A stretch of 64,000 bases of DNA from Flavobacteriales bacterium UBA6057 (GTDB lineage Bacteria; Bacteroidota; Bacteroidia; Flavobacteriales_G; Salibacteraceae), in the NCBI GenBank assembly GCA_002428995.1, contig DIYJ01000010.1, positions 62,001 to 126,000 on the forward strand, read 5' to 3'. Numbering within the stretch: the stretch's first letter is position 1; each line of letters begins with the position of its first letter. Under the pieces are notes generated by a model. It was not told where the DNA came from. It saw nothing but the letters and a program-made list of their open reading frames with translations, and searched no databases. A program made the translations under genes and the position numbers. Shown piece after piece: positions 7,172-19,034 of the stretch.

Positions 7172-10018
7172 ATGGCAGATAGTGGTTCAATAAGGTTAAG
7201 TAAAGCGGCAAAGGAGCTGAACGTTGGTATTACCACCGTCTACGAATTCCTGGAGTCCAAGGGCATCGATTTCGAGCCCAGACCCAATACGAAGATCGGA
7301 GACGATACCTTCCAGTTGCTTGTGCACGAGTTTGCTCCCGACAGAGAGAAGAAAAAGGAGTCGGACGCGCTGGCTCAGACCAAGGTCGTGAGAGAAACCA
7401 TCACTATCGATGACCAAAAGCGCAAGAAGGACGATGCCAAGAGTGAGCAGGACGAAGTGCTCATCAAGAATGTCGGTGGATATGACATGGGTGGTATTGT
7501 CAAGCCCACCGTAGAAGAGCAGTCCGGTCCAACAGTAGTTGGAAAGATCGATCTCGACAGCGTGAAGTCCAACCGTCCAAAGCGCAAGGCGGACGAGGAG
7601 CGCGAGAAGCAAGAAAAACTTGAGCAGGAGGCGAAGGCAAAGGCGGAAGCCGAAGCTGCCGCAGCTGCTGCCAAGAAGAAAGAGGAAGAAGAGAAAAAAG
7701 CTGCCGAAGAAGCTGCCGCTGCCAAGGCTGCTGAAACCAAGAAGCAAGAAGCTGAGGCTGCGAAAGCTGAAGAAGCTCCTGCTCAAAAGGAAGAGAAGCC
7801 TAAAGCGCAAGAAGAGCCAGCCAAGGCTGCTCCTGCAGAAGCAAAAGCTCCTGAAAAAGAAGGTCGCCAGGAACCGGAATTCATTGAAACCAAGGTTCAA
7901 AAGCTGGACGGGCCTACCGTTGTAGGTAAGATCAATCTTCCGGATAAGCCCAAGCCTTCTGAGAAGCGCAAGGCGCAGGACGAGGAAGACAAGAAGAAGC
8001 GCAAGCGTAAGCGCATTGAGAAAGTTACGCCAGGCAAGAGCGGCTTCGGCCCAGGCGGAGGTCAACGAAGAGACGGACGCAAGGGAGGTGGCAAAGGAGC
8101 TCCGAAACCAGAGCTTACACCTGAACAGATTCAAAACCAAGTGCGCGAAACCCTCGCAGCACTTAAGAATAAAGGAAAATCAACTCGCTCCAAGTACAGA
8201 CGCGAAAGACGTGACGCTGTCAGTGAGCGAATGCAAAAGGAGATCGAACAGCAGCAGGCTGACGAGAAAAACCTCAAGGTGACTGAATTCGTGACTGCCA
8301 GTGAATTGGCGTCCATGATGAACGTTCAGGTAACCGAGATTATCTCCATGTGCATGTCGTTGGGAATGATGATCTCCATCAATCAGCGCCTCGATTCTGA
8401 GACATTGACCCTGTTGGCTGAAGAATTCGGATACAACATCGAATTTGTTGGTGCCGACATTGAAGAGGCTATCGTTGAAGAAGAAGACTTAGAAGAGGAT
8501 CTCGTAGAGCGATCACCGATCGTTACCGTCATGGGTCACGTTGATCACGGTAAAACCTCTTTGCTCGACTATGTGCGTAGAGCCAACGTAATTGCCGGTG
8601 AAGCCGGAGGTATTACACAGCACATCGGAGCATACAATGTAGAGTTGGAAAGTGGTCGACAAATCACCTTCCTCGATACACCAGGTCACGAAGCCTTTAC
8701 CGCCATGCGTGCTCGTGGTGCGCAGGTTACGGACATCGCAATCATCGTTATTGCAGCGGATGATGCGGTAATGCCTCAGACGATTGAAGCCATCAATCAC
8801 GCGCAAGCTGCCGGTGTGCCTATGGTATTTGCCTTCAACAAGATTGACAAGCCAGGCGCTAATGCAGATAAAATTCGTGAGCAGCTCGCGAACATGAACA
8901 TCCTCGTAGAAGACTGGGGCGGTAAGTTTCAGAGCCAGGAAGTTTCTGCAAAGAGCGGCTTGAACATCAATGAGCTGCTTGAAAAGGTATTGCTCGAAGC
9001 CGATCTGCTCGAATTGAAGGCTAACCCAGACCGAATGGCTAAGGGAACTGTGATTGAAGCGAGTCTCGACAAAGGCCGAGGTTATGTGGCCACCATGCTC
9101 GTGCAAACCGGTACAATGCGTGTCGGAGATATCATGCTGGCCGGTGGACACAGCGGTCGTGTGAAGGCGATGTTCAACGAGCGTGGTGTTCCGGTTGATG
9201 AGGCTGGTCCTTCCACTCCCGTAAGTCTGCTCGGTTTGAACGGAGCGCCTAATGCGGGCGACACCTTCGTGATCATGGAAGATGAGCGCGAAGTGAAGAA
9301 CATTGCCACCAAGCGACAGCAATTGCAGCGTGAGCAAAGCCTGAGAACTCAGAAGCGAAGAACACTGGAAGATATTGGTGAGATCCTCAAATTGGGAGAT
9401 TTCCACGAGCTGAACCTCATCATCAAAGGTGATGTGGATGGTTCGGTAGAAGCACTTGCTGATTCGTTGCTCAAGCTTTCAACGGATAACATCGTTATCA
9501 ACGTAATCCATAAGTCTGTAGGTCAGATCAGCGAGAGTGATGTACTGCTTGCAACGGCCTCAGAAGCGGTGATTATCGGATTCCAGGTCCGTCCTTCAGG
9601 GCAAGCTCGAAAGCGTGCTGAGAAAGAAGGCATCGAAATTCGTCTCTACTCCATCATCTACGATGCGATTAACGACATGAAGGCTGCCATGGAAGGTATG
9701 CTGAAGCCAAAGATCGAAGAGCAGGTGGTATGCAACATCGAGGTGCGAGAGACCTTCAAGATCAGCAAGGTGGGTACGGTGGCCGGTTGTTACGTATTGG
9801 ATGGAACAGTCAGCCGAAATACCAAGATCCGCCTGATCAGAGATGGCGTGGTGATCTACACCGGAGAGCTAGGTTCGCTCAAGCGCTTCAAAGAAGACGT
9901 GCGAGAAGTGAAAGCTGGTTATGAGTGTGGATTGAACATTGACAGGTTCAACGACATCAAGGTTGGCGACATCATCGAAGGCTACGAAGAAGTAGAGATT
10001 GCCAGAACGCTGGATTAA
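7172..10018 (+). CDS. infB: Translation initiation factor IF-2
   Basis: The 948-residue protein brings fMet-tRNA to the 30S subunit and hydrolyses GTP on subunit joining. Residues ~5-45 form the first IF2_N module ([20 protein letters not shown]). A long Lys/Glu/Ala-rich low-complexity linker spans ~100-350, followed by a second IF2_N module (~370-425). The G domain begins near residue 450 with the P-loop GHVDHGKTS, followed by the switch [10 protein letters not shown] motif and NKID. Domains II, III and the C-terminal fMet-tRNA-binding domain complete it. The start 37 bases after nusA gives the expected N-terminus. The low-complexity linker produces long spurious frames on the opposite strand. 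Confidence 0.97.
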   Translation: MADSGSIRLSKAAKELNVGITTVYEFLESKGIDFEPRPNTKIGDDTFQLLVHEFAPDREKKKESDALAQTKVVRETITIDDQKRKKDDAKSEQDEVLIKNVGGYDMGGIVKPTVEEQSGPTVVGKIDLDSVKSNRPKRKADEEREKQEKLEQEAKAKAEAEAAAAAAKKKEEEEKKAAEEAAAAKAAETKKQEAEAAKAEEAPAQKEEKPKAQEEPAKAAPAEAKAPEKEGRQEPEFIETKVQKLDGPTVVGKINLPDKPKPSEKRKAQDEEDKKKRKRKRIEKVTPGKSGFGPGGGQRRDGRKGGGKGAPKPELTPEQIQNQVRETLAALKNKGKSTRSKYRRERRDAVSERMQKEIEQQQADEKNLKVTEFVTASELASMMNVQVTEIISMCMSLGMMISINQRLDSETLTLLAEEFGYNIEFVGADIEEAIVEEEDLEEDLVERSPIVTVMGHVDHGKTSLLDYVRRANVIAGEAGGITQHIGAYNVELESGRQITFLDTPGHEAFTAMRARGAQVTDIAIIVIAADDAVMPQTIEAINHAQAAGVPMVFAFNKIDKPGANADKIREQLANMNILVEDWGGKFQSQEVSAKSGLNINELLEKVLLEADLLELKANPDRMAKGTVIEASLDKGRGYVATMLVQTGTMRVGDIMLAGGHSGRVKAMFNERGVPVDEAGPSTPVSLLGLNGAPNAGDTFVIMEDEREVKNIATKRQQLQREQSLRTQKRRTLEDIGEILKLGDFHELNLIIKGDVDGSVEALADSLLKLSTDNIVINVIHKSVGQISESDVLLATASEAVIIGFQVRPSGQARKRAEKEGIEIRLYSIIYDAINDMKAAMEGMLKPKIEEQVVCNIEVRETFKISKVGTVAGCYVLDGTVSRNTKIRLIRDGVVIYTGELGSLKRFKEDVREVKAGYECGLNIDRFNDIKVGDIIEGYEEVEIARTLD

Positions 10019-10027
10019 GCAGCAAGC

Positions 10028-10510
10028 CTAGTTTTCTGAAACAGAGATTCGGTCGCCTATGATAAAGGATGCCGGGTACTCCTCTCTGAGTTCCATGTGA
10101 TATTCCAGTGCCTCTAGTCTGGTTCTGAAATTCCCGACTCTTACCACCCAGTTCGGATAGCTCCATAGCGTGTATGAGTCCATGCTGGGATATAGACTGA
10201 GAAATTCGCTCTGACTTTCATAGGCAGAAGTGCGACTATTTGCGCCTGACGCTGAGTAGATCTGAATCCTGAAACCTTTGGGGGCTGATTCCTTTTGATC
10301 CATCGAGTCGATCATGCCGATATAATCGACCAGTTCTTCTTCCATGATATAGTTCAGTTCGCCTTCTGATTGTTCCGCTTCTTTCATGCCAGAGCGTTCA
10401 CCGGCAGCTACCGGACCTGGAAAAAGCCTCCAGTCATTGTCCTGCGAATGAACCGAATAGCTCATCAGAATAAGGCAAACGAGAACCAAAAAAAAGCTGT
10501 GCTGTTTCAT
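10028..10510 (-). CDS. SPOR-domain protein, exported
   Basis: The 160-residue protein starts with a signal peptide (MKQHSFFLVLVCLILMSYSVHSQ). A short linker is followed by a C-terminal SPOR domain (about residues 85-158): GFRIQIYSASG begins the first strand, and WVVRVGNFRTRLEALEYHMEL is the conserved second strand and helix. SPOR domains bind denuded glycan strands of peptidoglycan, often at the division site, so this is likely a periplasmic cell-wall-associated protein. It converges with infB (9 bases between stops) and is transcribed away from the act operon. An exact -7 box ends only 4 bases before its ATG. Confidence 0.85.
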   Translation of the reverse strand: MKQHSFFLVLVCLILMSYSVHSQDNDWRLFPGPVAAGERSGMKEAEQSEGELNYIMEEELVDYIGMIDSMDQKESAPKGFRIQIYSASGANSRTSAYESQSEFLSLYPSMDSYTLWSYPNWVVRVGNFRTRLEALEYHMELREEYPASFIIGDRISVSEN

Positions 10511-10514
10511 ACAT

Positions 10515-10522
10515 CAAAGGTA
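10515..10522 (-). promoter_or_regulatory. TAnnTTTG-type -7 box of the SPOR-domain gene
   Basis: On the minus strand the sequence is TACCTTTG, an exact consensus match, separated from the start codon (10510) by 4 bases. If it is used, the mRNA would be leaderless or nearly so. Confidence 0.5.
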
Positions 10523-10676
10523 TTCTTTGCTTAAGGGATCGGTTTTTTGAACCATAAGGCGTTGTGATTTAATATTTGATAATCAGTCTGTTAACAACCT
10601 TATTTGGAATCCTTTTAAATTGGAAGCCTTAGGGGCATTTTTAAAGAAATGTTAAGAACATCTAGTGCCTATCGCT

Positions 10677-10684
10677 TAAATTCG
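10677..10684 (+). promoter_or_regulatory. Candidate -7 box of the act-cox operon (one mismatch)
   Basis: TAAATTCG differs from TAnnTTTG at one position and lies 46 bases before the actA ATG, in the AT-rich 220-base divergent region 10511-10730. That region holds no other feature I can support. Confidence 0.3.
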
Positions 10685-10730
10685 CCCCGCATTTCTGACC
10701 ACCCTTGGACAAAGAAAACTGATTCGATCT

Positions 10731-12002
10731 ATGCAAAACAATTGGGTGAGCCTGACTAAGAAAGTTTACTTCCTTACAGGTCTTTTTTCCATCCTCCTTC
10801 TGCCCTTCAAGTCCCTGCATGCGCAAAGCGGAGAGGAGTTATTTACCGGCAATTGTACTTCTTGCCACGCGGTCAATAAAAAGATGATAGGTCCAGCGCT
10901 GAAGGGAGCTCGCCAAGCTTGGGCTGAGCGAACCGGAAGCGATGAAGCGATCATCGCATGGATCAAAAATTCGCAGGGTTACATTAAAGAAACTGGTGAT
11001 CCCTATGCCGTAGAGCTTCTCGCTGCCTATAATGGTACGGTGATGACACCAATGGCTTTGTCTTCGGATGAAGTTGTTTCAATTCTTGACTACATCGATA
11101 ACTGGGAGCCTCCCGTTGCTGAGGCCGCTGCTCCGGTAGCTGACGGTGATGGAGGTGGTGAAGCCGAAGGTGGTAATCCATTGCCTTGGATTATCGTTTT
11201 GGCGGTAATTCTCTTCATCGTAGTTCGAGTTCTCGTTGGAGTTAATAAGAGTCTCGAAAATCTTAGACGTCAGCAAGAAGGTGAAGACACTTTGCCAGAT
11301 GTTTCCATTGGTGAAGGAGTGAAGGCCTTCTTCATGAAGAATCAGGCCGTAAGTGTGATCGTAATTGTTTTGATAGCCGCTTATTTAAGTGTGCTGGGAT
11401 GGGATTCGCTGAATGCCGTAGGTGTCTATCAAGGCTACGAGCCTTCGCAGCCTATCTGGTTCAGTCATAAAATCCACGCTGGTCAAAACGGTATCAACTG
11501 CGTTTATTGTCATAACTCAGTAGAGAAAGGTAAGTCTGCAGGTATCCCTAGTGTCAACATTTGTATGAACTGCCACATGGGAGTGAAGCAAGGTAAGGTG
11601 ACCGGATCGAAGGAGATTGCTAAGATCTACGAAGCCATCGGCTGGGATACAAATAAGAACCGCTACATCGAAGGTTACGATCAGAAGCCTATCGAATGGG
11701 TGAGGATTCACAACCTACAAGATTTCGTTTACTTCAACCACAGCCAACACGTAGTGGTGGGTAAGCAGGATTGTGAAAACTGTCACGGACCGGTGAAGGA
11801 AATGGATGTAATGTATCAGCACTCAGAATTGACGATGGGCTGGTGTATTAACTGTCACCGCGAGACAAACGTGAGCATGCAGGGTAATGAATACTACGAT
11901 AAGATTCATGCCGATTTGGTTGAAAAGTACAAGGACCAGGGTCTGGAGACCTTTACCGTAGAGCAAATCGGTGGTCTTGAGTGCGGCAAGTGTCACTACT
12001 AA
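10731..12002 (+). CDS. actA: Alternative complex III subunit ActA with an added N-terminal cytochrome c domain
   Basis: The 423-residue multiheme cytochrome belongs to alternative complex III, the quinol oxidase module that replaces bc1 in many Bacteroidota. A signal peptide (ending LHAQ, ~residue 32) is followed by a class I cytochrome c domain with one CXXCH (CTSCH, residues 42-46) and a methionine-containing TPMAL segment. Two membrane helices (~153-172 and ~205-225) come next. The C-terminal half carries five more CXXCH motifs (CVYCH, CMNCH, CENCH, CINCH, CGKCH), the pentaheme ActA core. The total of six heme sites is therefore one more than the classic ActA. It is the first gene of actABCDEF-cox2-cox1, with actB starting 19 bases after its stop. 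Confidence 0.92.
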   Translation: MQNNWVSLTKKVYFLTGLFSILLLPFKSLHAQSGEELFTGNCTSCHAVNKKMIGPALKGARQAWAERTGSDEAIIAWIKNSQGYIKETGDPYAVELLAAYNGTVMTPMALSSDEVVSILDYIDNWEPPVAEAAAPVADGDGGGEAEGGNPLPWIIVLAVILFIVVRVLVGVNKSLENLRRQQEGEDTLPDVSIGEGVKAFFMKNQAVSVIVIVLIAAYLSVLGWDSLNAVGVYQGYEPSQPIWFSHKIHAGQNGINCVYCHNSVEKGKSAGIPSVNICMNCHMGVKQGKVTGSKEIAKIYEAIGWDTNKNRYIEGYDQKPIEWVRIHNLQDFVYFNHSQHVVVGKQDCENCHGPVKEMDVMYQHSELTMGWCINCHRETNVSMQGNEYYDKIHADLVEKYKDQGLETFTVEQIGGLECGKCHY

Positions 12003-12021
12003 TAGAACGAGTGAAAGCGCT

Positions 12022-15000
12022 ATGAGCAAGAACAAGATATACTGGAGAGGTTCTGAAGAACTAGAGAAGGATCCCGTTTTCGTTGCAAATGCGGAAAAGG
12101 AATTCTCCGAGGAGCTTCCCATTGACCAGTTTTTGGGAACGAAGGAGCTCGACTCTTCCAACACCAGTCGTAGAGACTTTTTGAAGTTCATGGGATTCGG
12201 AATCACTGCGGCTACTTTGGCTGCTTGTGAGACTCCCGTGGTCAAAAGCTTACCGTATGTGGTGAAGCCTAATGAGGTTATGCCCGGTATTGCTAATTAT
12301 TACGCCTCTACTTTCTTCGATGGATACGATTATGCAAGCATTCTCGTGAAAACCCGAGAAGGGCGGCCTATTCATATTGAAGGAAACAAGCACTCTACTA
12401 TTACCAACGGTGCCGTTAATGCCCGTGTGAATGCTTCAGTTCTCTCCTTATATAATAAGAAGCGTTTCCAGACTCCAATGAAAGATGGTCAGCCAAGCGA
12501 TTGGTCAACTGTTGATTCTGAGATTGGAGCCGAACTCAACAAGATCAAAGCTGCTGGTGGTAACATCGGTATCCTTTCTTCTACCATGATCAGTCCTTCT
12601 TCTCAAGCTGTCATCGATGACTTGAAGGCATGGATGGGTGGTTCAGGTGAAGAGGGCACTGCAAGTGGTAGTGTGATGCATGCGATGCACGATGCTGTAT
12701 CTGTTGCAGGTATGAGAGAAGCCAACAAGAGAACGTTTGGCTCTGCCATGATCCCATCTTATTCTTTTGATAAGGCCAAGGTGGTCGTCAGCTTTGGTGC
12801 AGACTTCCTGACCAACTGGATCAATCCTACAGAATTCTCTTCCGACTATGCCGTCATGCGTAAGCCTTCTAACGGCAGCATGAGTCGTCACTATCAGTTT
12901 GAAACCGTATTGTCTACAACTGGTTCCAATGCAGATGTAAGAGGTGCTATTCGTCCATCTGAGATGGGAGTAGCTGTAAAAGCTCTCTACAATGCTGTTG
13001 CCAAGAAAACAGGAGGAGCTTCTGCTGGCAGTGCTGCACTGGCTGATGATGATAACCACGTTGCAGACAAGATCAATAATGCTGCTGCGGATCTCGCTAA
13101 GAATAAAGGTGCTTCGCTTGTTGTATGTGATAGCAATGATCCGAATGTTCAAGTCTTGGTGAACGGCATCAATGAGATGCTCGGTAACTATGGCTCTACC
13201 ATCTCAACAGAGAAGGCAATGCACTTGCGCAAGGGATCTGATAAAGATGTAGCTGCGCTCATTTCGAGCATGAACAGTGGTCAGGTTAAGGCGCTCTTCG
13301 TGATTGATGCTGATCCAGCATACTCGATGCCAGCATCCTGGAACTTTGGCGCTGCATTGAGCAAAGTGTCAACAACCGTTTCCTTCGCAAGCAAGCCAGA
13401 CGAAACTTCTATCCTCTGTAAGTATGTATGTCCAACGAATCATTTCCTTGAGAGTTGGAACGATGCAAACCCAGAAGGAGATTCAGTGAGCTTTACACAG
13501 CCAGCTATTCGCAACATCTATGATACCCGTCAGTGGCAGGAAAGTATGTTGAGCTGGATGGGTAAAGGCGAGGCTTACTACGATTACATGAAAGCCCGAT
13601 GGGATTCACCCGCTACCATGAGCGATGACCCATCCACCATTTTCGCCAGTCGATGGAATAAGTATATCCAGGACGGTGTTGGTACGATGATGAGTGCCAT
13701 GGCTATGAGTTCTGAGGATTCAATGACCGAATCTGAAACTCCAGCAGAAGAGGGTGCGAGCACTGGAGGGTTTAACTCTGGAGCTGTCGCTTCTGCAGCT
13801 AGCGCCATTCGCGGTGGTGGAGATGGTATGGAAGTGGTATTCTACACAAAGACTTCCATGGGTGTTGGTAATGACTCTGACAATCCATGGCTGCAAGAGC
13901 TTCCAGATCCCGTTACCAAAGTTGTTTGGGACCAGTATATTTCCATGAATCCTGCCGATATGAACGAGCAGGGGCTCAACACCAAAATGGGTGAGCAGGA
14001 AAAAGCAGGAATGGGTCGCGTCATTGTCGGAGACCAAAGCATTGAGCTTCCTGTAGTAGCCATGCCAGGTCAGAAAAAAGGCACTGTAGGTGTTGCACTT
14101 GGATACGGAAAAGGTTTTGAAGGCGAACGCCAAATCGGAACCAACGTTTTTCCAATGCTTCCTGTGGTAGATGGATTTGTTCAGAATCACTCTTCCATCC
14201 AGTTTGAGAAGCTGGAGATGCGTTACAACATTGCTTCTACGCAAACGCATCACACGATGATGGGACGTAAAATCTTGAACGAGACTACGCTGTCTGAATT
14301 CAAGAATGCGGACCGCTCTCATTGGAATCCGATCGTGAAGATCAGCGATTCTTACGGCACGAAGCAAGAAGTAAACAAGCTTGACCTATGGGGTGAGCAC
14401 GACATTGATCTTGGTCATCGATGGGGTCTGTCTATCGACTTGAACACTTGTATCGGATGCAACGCTTGTGTTACAGCTTGCCACTCTGAGAACAACGTTC
14501 CTGTTGTGGGTAAGGATGAAGTGAATCGCACGCGTACCATGAGCTGGATTAGAATTGATCGTTACTTCAGTAGCGATGCTGATCCTGAGGTGCACGGTGA
14601 TCTCAATCAAGATAAAAACTACGCAGCCATGGAAATCCCTTCCGATTATCCGGAGGTTGGTTTCATGCCTGTTATGTGTCAGCACTGTAACCATGCACCT
14701 TGCGAAACGGTGTGTCCGGTTGCTGCAACTACACACAGTGACGAAGGGTTGAACCAAATGACCTACAACCGCTGCATTGGAACCCGTTACTGTGCAAACA
14801 ACTGCCCTTACAAGGTCAGAAGATTTAACTGGTTCAACTACGTTGGTGATCGCAAGTTCACCGATGTGAATCCTTCTCAGGACGACTTGGCTCGCATGGT
14901 ACTGAACCCAGATGTTGTGGTTCGTTCACGAGGAGTTATGGAGAAGTGTAGCCTTTGTGTTCAGCGTATTCAGGCTGGTAAGCTTGATGCCAAGAAGAAA

Positions 15001-15219
15001 GGTGAGCCAGTGAAAGATGGTGCTATTCAAACGGCTTGTTCCGCTGCTTGTCCTACTCATGCGATCTCTTTCGGAGATATCAATGACAAGGGCTCTATGG
15101 TGAGAAAAGAAGCAATGGAAGATCGAGCTTATCACCTCCTTGAAGAAGTAGGTGTTCAGCCTAATGTTTGGTACCAGACAAAAGTTAGAAACGCAGACGA
15201 AGCGCAAGCTCAAGCCTGA
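12022..15219 (+). CDS. actB: Alternative complex III subunit ActB (iron-sulfur protein, molybdopterin-oxidoreductase-like)
   Basis: The 1065-residue protein is a fusion of a molybdopterin-oxidoreductase-like domain and a four-cluster ferredoxin domain. The chosen ATG (12022) removes an upstream extension that would overlap actA. A twin-arginine motif (SRRDFLKFMG, residues 49-58) is followed by a hydrophobic stretch and a lipobox-like LAAC (C69), suggesting Tat export and membrane anchoring. The C-terminal domain (~residues 790-1040) has the cluster-binding sets CIGCNACVTAC, CQHCNHAPCETVC, CIGTRYCANNC and CSLC...CSAAC. A low-complexity Ser/Glu/Ala/Gly-rich insert lies at ~residues 550-600. In known complexes this subunit passes electrons from quinol; no molybdenum cofactor is bound by family precedent. 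Confidence 0.94.
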   Translation: MSKNKIYWRGSEELEKDPVFVANAEKEFSEELPIDQFLGTKELDSSNTSRRDFLKFMGFGITAATLAACETPVVKSLPYVVKPNEVMPGIANYYASTFFDGYDYASILVKTREGRPIHIEGNKHSTITNGAVNARVNASVLSLYNKKRFQTPMKDGQPSDWSTVDSEIGAELNKIKAAGGNIGILSSTMISPSSQAVIDDLKAWMGGSGEEGTASGSVMHAMHDAVSVAGMREANKRTFGSAMIPSYSFDKAKVVVSFGADFLTNWINPTEFSSDYAVMRKPSNGSMSRHYQFETVLSTTGSNADVRGAIRPSEMGVAVKALYNAVAKKTGGASAGSAALADDDNHVADKINNAAADLAKNKGASLVVCDSNDPNVQVLVNGINEMLGNYGSTISTEKAMHLRKGSDKDVAALISSMNSGQVKALFVIDADPAYSMPASWNFGAALSKVSTTVSFASKPDETSILCKYVCPTNHFLESWNDANPEGDSVSFTQPAIRNIYDTRQWQESMLSWMGKGEAYYDYMKARWDSPATMSDDPSTIFASRWNKYIQDGVGTMMSAMAMSSEDSMTESETPAEEGASTGGFNSGAVASAASAIRGGGDGMEVVFYTKTSMGVGNDSDNPWLQELPDPVTKVVWDQYISMNPADMNEQGLNTKMGEQEKAGMGRVIVGDQSIELPVVAMPGQKKGTVGVALGYGKGFEGERQIGTNVFPMLPVVDGFVQNHSSIQFEKLEMRYNIASTQTHHTMMGRKILNETTLSEFKNADRSHWNPIVKISDSYGTKQEVNKLDLWGEHDIDLGHRWGLSIDLNTCIGCNACVTACHSENNVPVVGKDEVNRTRTMSWIRIDRYFSSDADPEVHGDLNQDKNYAAMEIPSDYPEVGFMPVMCQHCNHAPCETVCPVAATTHSDEGLNQMTYNRCIGTRYCANNCPYKVRRFNWFNYVGDRKFTDVNPSQDDLARMVLNPDVVVRSRGVMEKCSLCVQRIQAGKLDAKKKGEPVKDGAIQTACSAACPTHAISFGDINDKGSMVRKEAMEDRAYHLLEEVGVQPNVWYQTKVRNADEAQAQA

Positions 15220-15240
15220 TAAACGAGATATTGATCAGAT

Positions 15241-16612
<1,372 letters not shown>

Positions 16613-16620
<8 letters not shown>

Positions 16621-17137
16621 GGCTATATACGCACTGTATGATGATGACGAGGTGATGGTAGATGGTGCGAAAACCATTCTATCTAACGACATCCGTATCA
16701 AGGATGTGTACTCACCTTTCCCGATCCACGGGCTGGAGAATGTGCTCGGAATCAAGTGGACAAGACTTGCGATCACTTCGTTTATGTACGGGATCACTGG
16801 TCTGACGCTTGCCTTGCTAGGCATCTGGTTCTTCATGATCGATGACTGGCCCATGAACATTGGTGGTAAGCCAAGCATGGATCTTTATCAGAACATCCCT
16901 GCATTCATTCCAGTAACATTTGAGTTCACCGTTCTCTGTGCCGCACACGGAATGGCTATCACGTATTTGATCCGCAACTGGACATTGCCTGGACTTCCAG
17001 CGAGAAACCCGCACCCAAGAACCACGGATGACCATTTTGCGATTGAAATTGCTCACGATGAAAACACTGGTAAGTCTACCGATGAGATCAGAGCAATCCT
17101 CCAAGGAACGAACCCTGTAGAAATCTTTGAAAAGTGA
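16613..17137 (+). CDS. actD: Alternative complex III subunit ActD (DUF3341)
   Basis: The ~174-residue protein has the DUF3341 fold: a short soluble N-terminal domain (IYALYDDDEVMVDGAKTIL) followed by two transmembrane helices (~residues 52-72 and ~95-115) and a short soluble tail. The ATG at 16613 overlaps the end of actC by eight bases and gives the family's usual N-terminus; the open frame extends nine codons further but that start would lie deeper in actC. ActD is an accessory membrane subunit of alternative complex III with no known cofactor. Confidence 0.93.
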
Positions 17138-17139
17138 TC

Positions 17140-17796
17140 ATGCGTAAACGTTCAACATACTTTGGTTTCGGAATCATAGCCGCCCTAACGCTGCTTGTGG
17201 TTTCGTGCGGAGACCCGGAAAGCCCCGGAGTCGAGTATATGCCTGACATGTACAGAACTCCTGCTCTGGAACCATATTCTGGAAATGATTTCTATGCAGA
17301 TAGCATGGAGGCCCGCCTTCCAGCTGAGGGTACGATTCCGCAAGGACATAACTATCTCCCATACGGCATCCCTGAAACTACGGAAGGGTACGAAATGGCT
17401 GGCGCTATGCTGAAGAACCCTTATCCTGCCAATGACGAGATCATTGCAGAGGGAAAGGTGATCTACACCAAGTTTTGTGTTCACTGTCACGGTGAAGCAG
17501 GCATGGGTGACGGTTTGACGGTGACGGCCGGAGGACATCCACCGCCCCCAGCTTACAATAGCGCTGCACTCAAGAATCTTCCAGAAGGAAAAATGTTCCA
17601 CACGATCACCTATGGTAAGAACCTGATGGGATCGCACGCATCGCAGCTGAACAACGAAGAGCGTTGGAAGGTCATCCGCTACGTGCAGACTATGCAGGGA
17701 TCGGATGATGAGAAAGAGGAAGACGCTGAAGGCGAAGCTGAAGAAACTGCAGAAGACATGGATGCAGCGGACGGAGAAACTGCAATGCTTAACTAA
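17140..17796 (+). CDS. actE: Alternative complex III subunit ActE (monoheme cytochrome c lipoprotein)
   Basis: The 218-residue protein starts with a lipoprotein signal (RKRSTYFGFG...LLVVSC, lipobox Cys about residue 23 from the ATG at 17140), and carries a single CXXCH (CVHCH, about residue 112) followed by a methionine-containing loop (NLMGSHASQL). It is the class I cytochrome c subunit that takes electrons from the ActB/ActA relay. The last ~40 residues are very acidic (Glu/Asp/Ala-rich), possibly a docking surface for a basic partner. An in-frame GTG at 17134 overlaps the actD stop; the ATG two codons later is preferred. Confidence 0.92.
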   Translation: MRKRSTYFGFGIIAALTLLVVSCGDPESPGVEYMPDMYRTPALEPYSGNDFYADSMEARLPAEGTIPQGHNYLPYGIPETTEGYEMAGAMLKNPYPANDEIIAEGKVIYTKFCVHCHGEAGMGDGLTVTAGGHPPPPAYNSAALKNLPEGKMFHTITYGKNLMGSHASQLNNEERWKVIRYVQTMQGSDDEKEEDAEGEAEETAEDMDAADGETAMLN

Positions 17797-17810
17797 ACGG
17801 ACTCAGAGCA

Positions 17811-19013
17811 ATGGATTACACTTTTGACGGAAAAGCGAAGAGATTGACATTCATCTTGATGGGCATTGGACTGCTCTCGCTTATTCTTGGATATGTGATG
17901 GGTGGCGATCATGCCGGTCAGCGCGTTTGGTCCAGTATTTTGATCAGTGGCTTTTTCTTCTTCGGAATTGGCCTGATTGCGACCTTCTTCCTAGCCATTC
18001 AGTACGCAGCTGAAGCAGGTTGGGGAATTGTACTCAAGAGAATTATGGAAGGTGTAGCAGCTTACACACCTATCGGAGCTGTTACTCTCGTGGTTGTATT
18101 TCTTGCATCCACCTTTCATTTGAATCACCTCTATCACTGGATGGATGCAAGTCTTTATGACACTGCTTCTGATCACTACGATGAGATTATTGCACATAAG
18201 CAGGCTTACCTCAATCTGCCATTCTGGTGGATTCGTACCCTTGCTTATCTGGGGGTTTATGTATGGTTTACCAACATCTTCAGAAAGCGCTCACTCGCTG
18301 AGGATGAAATTGCTGATAATCAGAAGCCATTCTATCTGAAGAACCAGACTCTGGCTGCCATCTTCCTTGTATTCTTTGGATACACTTCTGTGACGGCTAG
18401 CTGGGATTGGCTCATGAGTATTGATACACACTGGTTCAGTACAATCTTCGGGTGGTACATTTTCTCAGGCATGTGGATCAGCAGCATGGTAATGATGGTT
18501 CTCCTCATCGTTTACCTGAAAGGAAAAGGCCTGATGGACTTTGTGAACGACAGCCATATTCATGACATGGGTAAGTGGGTGTTTGGAGTAAGCTTCCTTT
18601 GGACTTACCTGTTCTTCTGCCAGTTCATGCTCATCTGGTATTCCAACATTCCTGAAGAAGTTACTTATTACCAAGCCAGGATCAATGATTACACATGGGT
18701 GTTCTGGGGAACAATGTTGATCAACTTCATTTTCCCAATGTTGCTCCTCATGTCAAAAGATGCCAAGCGAAATGCAGGTTTCCTGAGCTTCGTGGGAGCC
18801 ATTATCTTCTTCGGCCACTGGCTGGATGTTTACATGATCATTACCCCAGGAACCATGAAGGAACATGGTCATCTTGGTATCGTTGAAATCGGAACTTTTC
18901 TCGGTTTTCTTGGTTTGTTCTTATATACAGTTTTGAACGCGTTGTCGAAACGCCCACTACTGGTTAAGAACCACCCAATGTTGGAAGAGAGTTTACATCA
19001 CCACATCAATTAA
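17811..19013 (+). CDS. actF: Alternative complex III subunit ActF
   Basis: This 400-residue polytopic membrane protein with about ten predicted helices is a distant paralogue of ActC and matches ActF in length and position. Histidine-bearing segments such as TFHLNHLYHWMD (~residues 101-112) and FGHWLDVYMIITPGTM (~residues 340-355) are characteristic and have been linked to proton-path residues in this subunit. The His-rich C-terminus (SLHHHIN) is unusual. It follows actE by 14 bases and precedes cox2 by 21, consistent with one transcript. Confidence 0.93.
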   Translation: MDYTFDGKAKRLTFILMGIGLLSLILGYVMGGDHAGQRVWSSILISGFFFFGIGLIATFFLAIQYAAEAGWGIVLKRIMEGVAAYTPIGAVTLVVVFLASTFHLNHLYHWMDASLYDTASDHYDEIIAHKQAYLNLPFWWIRTLAYLGVYVWFTNIFRKRSLAEDEIADNQKPFYLKNQTLAAIFLVFFGYTSVTASWDWLMSIDTHWFSTIFGWYIFSGMWISSMVMMVLLIVYLKGKGLMDFVNDSHIHDMGKWVFGVSFLWTYLFFCQFMLIWYSNIPEEVTYYQARINDYTWVFWGTMLINFIFPMLLLMSKDAKRNAGFLSFVGAIIFFGHWLDVYMIITPGTMKEHGHLGIVEIGTFLGFLGLFLYTVLNALSKRPLLVKNHPMLEESLHHHIN

Positions 19014-19034
19014 TTGAAGTAGAGTAAACAAGAA

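Noticed and set aside
7196..8140. Open frame of 314 codons on the minus strand inside infB
   Set aside because: It mirrors the Lys/Glu/Ala-rich linker of IF-2, giving a Leu/Phe/Ser-rich product by composition alone.
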